The notes under the pieces: generated by a model
The model's database searches: none
Seen by the model: the letters and a program-made list of their open reading frames with translations, nothing else
Told to the model about the DNA's origin: nothing
DNA from: Caulobacter sp.
GTDB taxonomy: Bacteria > Pseudomonadota > Alphaproteobacteria > Caulobacterales > Caulobacteraceae
Direction of reading: 5' to 3'
DNA length: 38,697 nucleotides
Assembly: GCA_021741355.1 (NCBI GenBank)
Contig: JAIOXZ010000032.1
Span: 1 to 38,697 of the forward strand
Program-made: the position numbers and the translations under genes
Part shown: positions 1 through 6,028 of the stretch, piece after piece
Layout of the letters: each line of letters begins with the position of its first letter
How positions within the stretch are numbered: the stretch's first letter is position 1

Positions 1-17
1 ACCCCCCCCCCCCCCCC

Positions 18-128
18 GCCCCGGTCCGCCGACTGGTGCGCCTCCCGTGGCTGGGCGGCGCGCGAGCATCAGCTGGCGGTGCTCGACAAGGGCCGGCAGG
101 GCCGCGACGCCCTGCTGATCGCCCCGAC
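18..128 (+). repeat. Partial direct copy of the helicase gene start
   Basis: These ~111 bases match 427-537 (constant offset of 409) with only a few substitutions, then diverge abruptly after position 128. The copy begins right after a run of about 17 C at the window start and contains only codons ~8-43 of the downstream helicase, ending just before its Walker A motif. It has no start codon of its own and fuses into unrelated sequence, so it is not a gene. The poly-C run and near identity suggest a chimeric contig end. A recent partial duplication is the alternative. Confidence 0.85.
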
Positions 129-284
129 GCGGCGCCGGTAGGCGACGCGCTTGAGCGGGGCGACGTCGGGGGCGCTGGCGGCCGCGCCAGCGCGATCATC
201 CAGCCGTCCGCCCTCCGCCGCCAGGACCGGCGCCGCCCCGAACGTCATCGCCAGCGCCGCCAGCACGATCCACCGTGTCCGCAT
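129..284 (-). pseudogene. N-terminal fragment of a secreted protein, truncated
   Basis: Reading left from an ATG at 284, the frame starts with a clear Sec signal peptide: a charged MRTRW start, a hydrophobic core (IVLAALAMTFGAAPV) and an AxA cleavage site near residue 23. About 30 residues of low-complexity Ala/Asp/Arg-rich mature protein follow. At about position 128 the frame runs into the duplicated helicase DNA, so the rest of the protein is missing here. It is divergent from the helicase, with a 122-bp gap to the helicase ATG. No family can be assigned. The break is probably an assembly artefact. Confidence 0.55.
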
Positions 285-406
285 CGAAACCCCCTCGATA
301 CCCCAGGCTCAGTGGAACAAGAGGTTCCCCGAAGCGTCAAGGCGGCGCGACCTGAAACAGACAGGGAACATTGACGCAGCCCCGCCGGAGTGCTGGGTTG
401 CCCGCA

Positions 407-2845
407 ATGACCTCCCCGCTCCTGCCGCCCCGGTTCGCCGACTGGTTCGCCTCCCGTGGCTGGGCGGCGCGCGAGCATCAGCTGGCGATGATCGACAAGG
501 GCCGGCAGGGCCGCGACGCCCTGCTGATCGCCCCGACCGGCGGCGGCAAGACCCTGGCCGGCTTCCTGCCCAGCCTGATCGAGCTCAGCGAGCGGGCGGC
601 GCCCAACGGGCCGCGCGGGATCCACACGCTGTATCTGTCGCCGCTGAAGGCGCTGGCCGTCGATGTCGAGCGCAACCTGCTGGCGCCTATCAACGAGATG
701 GGCCTGAACATCGTCGCCGAGTCCCGCACCGGCGACACCGGCGTCTCGCGCAAGCAGCGACAGAAGCTCAAGCCGCCGGACATGCTGCTGACGACGCCCG
801 AACAGCTGGCGCTGCTGCTGGCCTGGGAGGGCGCGCAGGGGCTCTTCGAGGACCTCAGCTGCGTGATCATCGACGAGATCCACACCCTGTGGCCGTCCAA
901 ACGCGGCGACCTGCTGGCGCTGGGCCTGTCGCGGCTGCAGGCTCTGGCGCCGAAGATGCGGCGGGTCGGGCTGTCGGCGACAGTCGATGATCCGGAGATC
1001 ATTCTGGACTGGCTGGGCGCCCGGCCCGGCGCGGTCGAGCTGGTCCGTGGGCCGCCAGGACCCCTGCCCGTCGTCGATGTGCTGATCTCCGAGGGGCGCG
1101 TTCCCTGGGCCGGGCATACCGCGCAGCACGCGATGGGCGACGTCTACGAGATCATCAAGCGGCACCGCACGACGCTGATCTTCGTCAACACGCGGTTCCA
1201 GGCCGAGTACGCCTTCCAGGAGCTGTGGAAGCTCAACGACGACAGCCTGCCGATCGCCCTGCACCACGGCAGTCTCGCCGCCGAGCAGCGCCGCAAGGTC
1301 GAGGCGGCCATGGCGCGCGGCGAGCTGAAGGCGGTGGTCTGCACCTCGACCCTCGACCTGGGCATCGACTGGGGCGACGTGGACCTGGTGATCCAGCTGG
1401 CGGCGCCGAAGGGCGCCGCGCGGATGGTCCAGCGGATCGGCCGGGCCAACCATCGGCTGGACGAGCCGTCAAAGGCGCTGTTCGTGCCGGCGAACCGGTT
1501 CGAGGTGCTCGAATGCCAGGCGGCGATCGAGGCCATCGCCGAGAATTCGCTCGACGGCGAGACCGCACGCACCGGGGCGCTCGATGTGCTGGCCCAGCAC
1601 GTCATGGGCTGCGCCTGTTCGGAGCCGTTCGACCTGCTGACCCTCTATGACGAGGTGCGCGGCGCGGGGCCCTATCGCGATCTGTCCTGGGAGGACATCG
1701 AGGCGGTGATCGAGTTCGTCTCGACGGGCGGCTACGCGCTGAAGACCTATGACCGCTTCCGCCGCATCGTGAAGACCCAGGACGGACTGTGGACCGCCCG
1801 TGACGCGGACACGGTCCGCCGCCACCGGATGAACGTCGGGGCGATCATCGCGCCGGCGATGCTGAGCGTGCGGATGGCGGCGCGCGGCGGACGGCCCGGG
1901 CGCAAGCTGGGCGAAATGGAGGAAGGCTTTCTGGAGATGCTGTCGCCGGGCGACACCTTCATCTTCGGCGGGCAGGTCTGGCGGCTGCAGGCGGTCACTG
2001 GCGTCGACGTGCTGGTCACGCCCGCGCCGCACGTCGATCCCAAGATGCCCAGCTGGGGCAGCAGCAAGTTCGCCATCTCGACCTTCCTGGCCGGCAAGGT
2101 GCGGCGGATGATGTCGAACGAGGCGGAGTGGCATGTCTTCCCGGACGAGGTGCGGGAGTGGCTGGAGGCGCAGCGGATGCACTCGGCCCTGCCCCGGCCC
2201 GACCAGATGCTGGTCGAGACGTTTCCGGAGGGAAAGCGTCACTTTCTGACCTGCTATCCGTTCGACGGGCGCCATGCGCACACGACTCTGGCCATGCTGC
2301 TCACGCGCCGGCTGGACCGGCTGGGCATCGGGCCGCTGGGGTTTGTCTGCAATGACTATTCGATGGCCATCTGGTCGCTGCGGCCGATGGACAAGGTCGA
2401 TCTCGACGCCCTGTTCGAGGAGGACATGCTGGGCGACGATCTCGAGGCCTGGCTGGACGAGAGCTTCCTGATGAAGCGCGCCTTCAAGGGCTGCGCCCTG
2501 ATCTCGGGCCTGATCGAGCGGCGGATGCCCGGGCTGGAGAAGTCCGGCCGGCAGGTGACCTTCTCGACCGACCTGATCTACGACGTGCTGCGCCGGCACC
2601 AGCCGGACCATCTGCTGCTGCGCTGCGCCCGCTCGGACGCGGCGACCAACCTGGTCGAGATCGAGCGGGTCGCTCAGATGTTGAGCCGTATCAAGGGTCA
2701 CATCCGGCATGTGGCGCTGGATCACGTCTCGCCGTTCGCGGTGCCGATGCTCATGGAGCTGGGCCGCGAGCGCGCGCCCGGCGGGGCCAGCGAGATGATG
2801 CTGGCCGAGGCCGCCGAAGCGTTGATCGCGGAGGCGATGGGATGA
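407..2845 (+). CDS. Ligase-associated DEXH-box helicase (Lhr-type)
   Basis: An 812-aa superfamily 2 DNA helicase of the Lhr family, the form found with a DNA ligase, an exonuclease and PdeM in bacterial DNA-damage modules. Visible motifs are Walker A APTGGGKT (residues 42-49), the DEIH box (156-159), motif III SAT in GLSATV, STLDLGID, and motif VI QRIGRANH. The C-terminal half matches the winged-helix and Lhr-specific region, and the length is usual for this subfamily (~810-820 aa). The start is placed at ATG 407 (MTSPLLPP), which matches the usual N-terminus. A TTG at 371 in the same frame has a better-spaced AGGGA and would add 12 residues. pdeM lies just downstream. Ligase and exonuclease genes are not seen beside it. 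Confidence 0.93.
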   Translation: MTSPLLPPRFADWFASRGWAAREHQLAMIDKGRQGRDALLIAPTGGGKTLAGFLPSLIELSERAAPNGPRGIHTLYLSPLKALAVDVERNLLAPINEMGLNIVAESRTGDTGVSRKQRQKLKPPDMLLTTPEQLALLLAWEGAQGLFEDLSCVIIDEIHTLWPSKRGDLLALGLSRLQALAPKMRRVGLSATVDDPEIILDWLGARPGAVELVRGPPGPLPVVDVLISEGRVPWAGHTAQHAMGDVYEIIKRHRTTLIFVNTRFQAEYAFQELWKLNDDSLPIALHHGSLAAEQRRKVEAAMARGELKAVVCTSTLDLGIDWGDVDLVIQLAAPKGAARMVQRIGRANHRLDEPSKALFVPANRFEVLECQAAIEAIAENSLDGETARTGALDVLAQHVMGCACSEPFDLLTLYDEVRGAGPYRDLSWEDIEAVIEFVSTGGYALKTYDRFRRIVKTQDGLWTARDADTVRRHRMNVGAIIAPAMLSVRMAARGGRPGRKLGEMEEGFLEMLSPGDTFIFGGQVWRLQAVTGVDVLVTPAPHVDPKMPSWGSSKFAISTFLAGKVRRMMSNEAEWHVFPDEVREWLEAQRMHSALPRPDQMLVETFPEGKRHFLTCYPFDGRHAHTTLAMLLTRRLDRLGIGPLGFVCNDYSMAIWSLRPMDKVDLDALFEEDMLGDDLEAWLDESFLMKRAFKGCALISGLIERRMPGLEKSGRQVTFSTDLIYDVLRRHQPDHLLLRCARSDAATNLVEIERVAQMLSRIKGHIRHVALDHVSPFAVPMLMELGRERAPGGASEMMLAEAAEALIAEAMG

Positions 2846-2859
2846 GGAGCTGTAGCACT

Positions 2860-2976
2860 GTGCGTGGTTCGACACGCGCCGAAGGACGGCGCTGCTCACC
2901 ATGACGATTCAGGGAAGCGCCAAAACGGTTCGTCATCCTGAGCAGGGCGCGCCAGCGCCCGTGTCGAAGGACGCAC
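2860..2976. repeat. Large inverted repeat (REP/BIME-like) between helicase and pdeM
   Basis: The left arm (2860-2906) and right arm (2931-2976) are imperfect reverse complements of about 46 bases around a 24-base loop. The arms begin GTGCGTGGTTCGACACG and end CGTGTCGAAGGACGCAC, and both carry a TGCTCA/TGAGCA core. The right arm resembles the CGTCATCCTGAGC...GTCGAAGGAC elements scattered through Caulobacteraceae intergenic DNA. It lies between two same-strand genes and overlaps the first codons of the long pdeM reading frame. As RNA it would fold into a long hairpin. Confidence 0.8.
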
Positions 2977-3680
2977 GCTACAGCTTCACGGCCGCTGCCT
3001 GTGGCGGCCTGGCGCTGGCCATCAACGGCGAGGCGACCGTGCTGCGGGCGTCGGGCGCGATGTGGCTGCCCGATCACCGGGCGCTGATCGTCGCCGACCT
3101 GCACTTCGAGAAGGGCTCGGCCTATGCGCGGCGCGGCCAGCTGCTGCCGCCCTATGACACGCGCGAGACGCTCGACCGGCTGGAGCGGGAGGTGGCGGCG
3201 ACCACGCCGGCGGTGCTGATCTTTCTCGGCGACAGTTTCCACGACGGCGCGGCGGAGGACCGGCTGGCCCGCGACGACGCGGCGCGGCTGGCGGCGCTGG
3301 CCGACGGGCGGCGGCTGGTCTGGGTCGTGGGCAACCATGACGCCGATGGCCCGCGCGCCCTGCCCGGCGAGATCATCGACGAGATGATGCTGGGCGGGCT
3401 GCTCCTGCGGCATGAGCCACGGGACGGACATCAGCCGGGCGAGGCCTCCGGCCATCTGCATCCGGCCGCGAAGATCGCCGGACGCGGCGGACGCGTGCGG
3501 CGGCGCTGCTTTATCACCGACGGCGGCCGGGTGATCCTGCCGGCCTTCGGCGCCTATGCGGGCGGGCTGAATGTGAAGGACGTGGCGTTCGCAGGGATGT
3601 TCGCGGGCCGGCCCCTGGCGGCGGCGCTGGGCGCGGACCGGGTGCATGCGATCGGCTGGACGTCGCTGGTGGGGGACTGA
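2901..3680 (+). CDS. pdeM: Ligase-associated endonuclease PdeM (metallophosphoesterase)
   Basis: A calcineurin-like metallophosphoesterase of the PdeM family, a nuclease partner of the Lhr helicase. Metal-binding motifs are in order: VADLHFEKG (the DxH motif), LGDSFHD (GDxxHD) and GNHD. A later SGHLHPAAK supplies the GHxH-type motif. It follows the helicase on the same strand, as usual for the module. The start is doubtful. ATG 2901 and an in-frame GTG at 2961 both lie inside the inverted repeat, and the first ~30 residues read through repeat DNA. Family homology seems to begin near GGLALAINGEATVL, so the true start may be a weaker codon after 2976, or the repeat has extended the protein. Confidence 0.9.
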   Translation: MTIQGSAKTVRHPEQGAPAPVSKDARYSFTAAACGGLALAINGEATVLRASGAMWLPDHRALIVADLHFEKGSAYARRGQLLPPYDTRETLDRLEREVAATTPAVLIFLGDSFHDGAAEDRLARDDAARLAALADGRRLVWVVGNHDADGPRALPGEIIDEMMLGGLLLRHEPRDGHQPGEASGHLHPAAKIAGRGGRVRRRCFITDGGRVILPAFGAYAGGLNVKDVAFAGMFAGRPLAAALGADRVHAIGWTSLVGD

Positions 3681-3686
3681 TCCTAC

Positions 3687-3801
3687 CTGTCATCCCGGAC
3701 GGCCCGAAGGGGCGATCCGGGACCCAGATCGAATCCCTGCCGCTGCGCCTGAAGCCGAATCTGGGTCCCGGCTCTTCGCTGCGCTCAGGCCGGGATGACA
3801 G
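3687..3801. repeat. Nested inverted repeat between convergent genes
   Basis: Outer arms CTGTCATCCCGG (3687-3698) and CCGGGATGACAG (3790-3801) are perfect 12-base complements. Inner arms CCGGGACCCAGAT (3717-3729) and ATCTGGGTCCCGG (3759-3771) are perfect 13-base complements. The element fills the gap between pdeM (+) and the DUF3429 gene (-), so it could end transcription from both sides. It resembles the GTCATCCCGG...CCGGGATGAC intergenic repeat common in alphaproteobacteria. No T-tract is present. Confidence 0.85.
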
Positions 3802-3807
3802 CGGGAG

Positions 3808-4269
3808 CTACATGCTCAGCGCCTGCTCCAGCGCGAAGGCCAGGGCGATGGCGGCTCCGGCGGTGATCAGGGTGCGGTAGCGGGGGCGCCAGGCGGGGCC
3901 TTCGATGTCGCGAACGTCCCAGAGCCAGACCAGCAGGAAGGCCAGCAGGAAGCCCGAGACCTCCCAGACCGCGTCGAACCGGCGCGACAGCGCGCCGTAG
4001 AGCAGGCCGAAGCCGGCGATGGGGGTCAGCAGCGAGAGCGACATGCTCCACCAGCGCGGCGGGTGGTCGCTGCCCAGTTCCAGACCGGCGCGGATGCCGC
4101 CGAGGTAGGCGAGGATCGCAGCGGACCAGGCGCCGAGCGCCAGCAGGGCCACGTCGTTGAGCCGCGGCGGTCCGTAACAGTAGATGGCCGAGGTTATGTA
4201 GAACGGCGTCAGGCTCAAGATCCCGAGCGTCCAGGCTGACGCGGGGACCCGCGTGCTCGACTGCCTCAT
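3808..4269 (-). CDS. DUF3429-family membrane protein
   Basis: A 153-aa integral membrane protein with about five hydrophobic segments: ~10-30 (SAWTLGILSLTPFYITSAIY), ~38-60, ~75-95, ~105-122, and a C-terminal one near 130-150. It has the PxxWTLGILSLTPF start and the LGGIRAGLELG loop typical of DUF3429 proteins. The function is unknown. The start is ATG 4269, preceded by GGAGTTGAGGGGG, a strong ribosome binding site that overlaps the stop of the gene before it. It is the last gene of the TauE/TIGR02186 operon, 5 bases after its neighbour. Confidence 0.8.
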   Translation of the reverse strand: MRQSSTRVPASAWTLGILSLTPFYITSAIYCYGPPRLNDVALLALGAWSAAILAYLGGIRAGLELGSDHPPRWWSMSLSLLTPIAGFGLLYGALSRRFDAVWEVSGFLLAFLLVWLWDVRDIEGPAWRPRYRTLITAGAAIALAFALEQALSM

Positions 4270-4274
4270 CCCCC

Positions 4275-5042
4275 TCAACTCCTGCGAAACGCCCGCGAGG
4301 CCGCCCAGCCCGCGCCCAGTGCGATGAGCGCCGAAAGCAGACCATACGACCACGGACGCTGATGCGCGAAGAGGTAAACCGCACGCTCCAGCCCGACCTT
4401 CTCGACCTTGAGCGGCAAGGTGCGGTCCGAGACCGGCTGGCCGTCCTGGAATAGGATCACCCGCGCCGTATACTGACCGATCGGGGCCTGGGCCGGCAGA
4501 TCGACGCGGGCGAGGAACAGACCCTTGTCGACGAAGGTCACGCCGTCGGCGTCGGCGCTGTAGAGGCCGGCCGCCTGTTTCAGCCGCACCACCGCGCCGC
4601 GCCAGCGGTAGTAGTCTTCGCCGAGCGAACTGACGACCATGTCGCGCACGCCGTAGCGCGTCTCGATCCGGCGTTCGGCCGGCGCGGCGATGGCCAGGTG
4701 GTCGAGGCCCAGGCCCAGCTTCCGCAGCTGGCCGAAGCGGGTGATGTCCTGCAGCGGCCGGGTCGAGGCGGCGCGATAGAAGCCAGGCGCGCCTTCGAAC
4801 ACCACGGGGCGGCTGTTCAGCCAGAAGCCGCTGACCCGCACCTTGCGCGCGATGCGCACCGGCTGGGTCGGGCCGCGCACCACCACGACCACGTCGCTGG
4901 GTCGTCCCGAGGGGTCGAACACCGCGCCGTAGACGGAGATTTTCGCGCCGGTGAAGCCCGAAGTGACGCGGACATCCGTCTCGGTCAGGGTCGCGGAGAC
5001 CGAGGCCGGCGGCGCGGCGGGAGGGGGAAGGTCGACCGCCAT
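4275..5042 (-). CDS. TIGR02186 family membrane-anchored protein
   Basis: A 255-aa protein of the TIGR02186 family, found beside TauE-type exporters in alphaproteobacteria. The bulk is a predicted periplasmic beta-rich domain (TSGFTGAKISVYGAVF, VVVVVRGP, SGFWLNSRPVVFEGAPGFY), followed by one C-terminal membrane helix (YGLLSALIALGAGWAA) and a short basic tail. ATG 5042 overlaps the tauE stop by one base, so the two are translationally coupled. Family members usually begin with a signal peptide. This one begins with a Pro/Ala-rich stretch with no hydrophobic core, and no alternative upstream start gives one. The role is unknown, with sulfite export accessory function inferred from context. Confidence 0.82.
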   Translation of the reverse strand: MAVDLPPPAAPPASVSATLTETDVRVTSGFTGAKISVYGAVFDPSGRPSDVVVVVRGPTQPVRIARKVRVSGFWLNSRPVVFEGAPGFYRAASTRPLQDITRFGQLRKLGLGLDHLAIAAPAERRIETRYGVRDMVVSSLGEDYYRWRGAVVRLKQAAGLYSADADGVTFVDKGLFLARVDLPAQAPIGQYTARVILFQDGQPVSDRTLPLKVEKVGLERAVYLFAHQRPWSYGLLSALIALGAGWAASRAFRRS

Positions 5043-5962
5043 CAGCCTGCCGCCGCCACAAGCACGAACGCGTCGTCCGGCTGGATGAACAGGCCCAGGC
5101 CCATGCGCAGCCCGACCAGCAGGACGATCAGCGCCAGCAGCGCCCGCAGCTCCTCGGCCCGGAACCGCGCCGAGGCCTTGGCCCCCAGCTGGGCGCCCAG
5201 GACCCCGCCGATCAGCAGCAGCGTCGCCAGCACCACGTCGACCGTCTGGTTGCGTCCCGCCTGCAGGATGCAGGTCAGGCTGGCGGTGATGACGATCTGG
5301 AACAGGCTGGTGCCGACGACGACACTGGCGGGCATGCGCAGCAGGTAGATCATCGCCGGCACGAGGATGAAGCCGCCGCCGACCCCCATGATCGCCGACA
5401 GGATGCCGACGAACAGGCCGAGCAGGATCGGCGGGATGACGCTGATGTAGAGGCGCGATTTGGGAAAACGCATCTTCCACGGCAGGGCGTAGAGCAGGAT
5501 CGGGCGGCGGTCGCGGCGCGGCGGCGCGCTCTCGCCCCGGCGTCGGCGTACGATCGTTCCCAGCGACTCCCACAGCATCAGCGCCCCGATGACGCCGAGA
5601 AACAGCAGGTAGGACACCGATACGACGAGGTCGGCCTGGCCCAGCAGGCGCAGGATGCGGAACACCTCGACCCCGACGACCGCGCCGACGATGCCGCCCG
5701 CCGCGAGCACCCCGCCCATCCGGAAGTCGACCATGCGGCGACGGCTGTAGGCCGTGACACTGGAGAAGGACGAGGCGGCCACGTGGTTCGACAGGCTGGC
5801 CACGGCCACGGCCGGAGGGATGCCCATGAACACCAGCACCGGCGTCATCAGGAACCCGCCGCCGATGCCGAACAGGCCGGAGATGAACCCGACCCCCGCG
5901 CCGAGCGCGATCAGCAGCGGCGCGTTGACCGACATCTCGGCGATGGGAAGATAAAGGTCCAC
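5042..5962 (-). CDS. TauE/SafE family sulfite/organic-anion exporter
   Basis: A 306-aa inner-membrane permease. The hallmark half-repeats are visible: GFISGLFGIGGGFLMTPVL near residues 25-43 and GILSAIMGVGGGFILVPAMIYL in the second half, with about eight hydrophobic segments overall. A cytoplasmic loop rich in Arg (RRRRGESAPPRRDRR) divides the two halves. The start is GTG 5962 (MDLYLPIAEMSVNA), because this N-terminus is common in alphaproteobacterial members. ATG 5935 is possible. It heads a three-gene operon with the TIGR02186 and DUF3429 genes. The family exports sulfite, sulfoacetate or related anions, but the substrate is not readable here. Confidence 0.9.
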   Translation of the reverse strand: MDLYLPIAEMSVNAPLLIALGAGVGFISGLFGIGGGFLMTPVLVFMGIPPAVAVASLSNHVAASSFSSVTAYSRRRMVDFRMGGVLAAGGIVGAVVGVEVFRILRLLGQADLVVSVSYLLFLGVIGALMLWESLGTIVRRRRGESAPPRRDRRPILLYALPWKMRFPKSRLYISVIPPILLGLFVGILSAIMGVGGGFILVPAMIYLLRMPASVVVGTSLFQIVITASLTCILQAGRNQTVDVVLATLLLIGGVLGAQLGAKASARFRAEELRALLALIVLLVGLRMGLGLFIQPDDAFVLVAAAG

Positions 5963-6028
5963 GCCCTGACTATGCTCTTCGGCCGGCCGGATAAAACCGG
6001 AAATCCACGCGACGCGCGGACATCGGGG

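Noticed and set aside
1469..2902. Long minus-strand frame inside the helicase gene
   Set aside because: Rich in Arg, Gln and His with no known domain, a shadow of the helicase.
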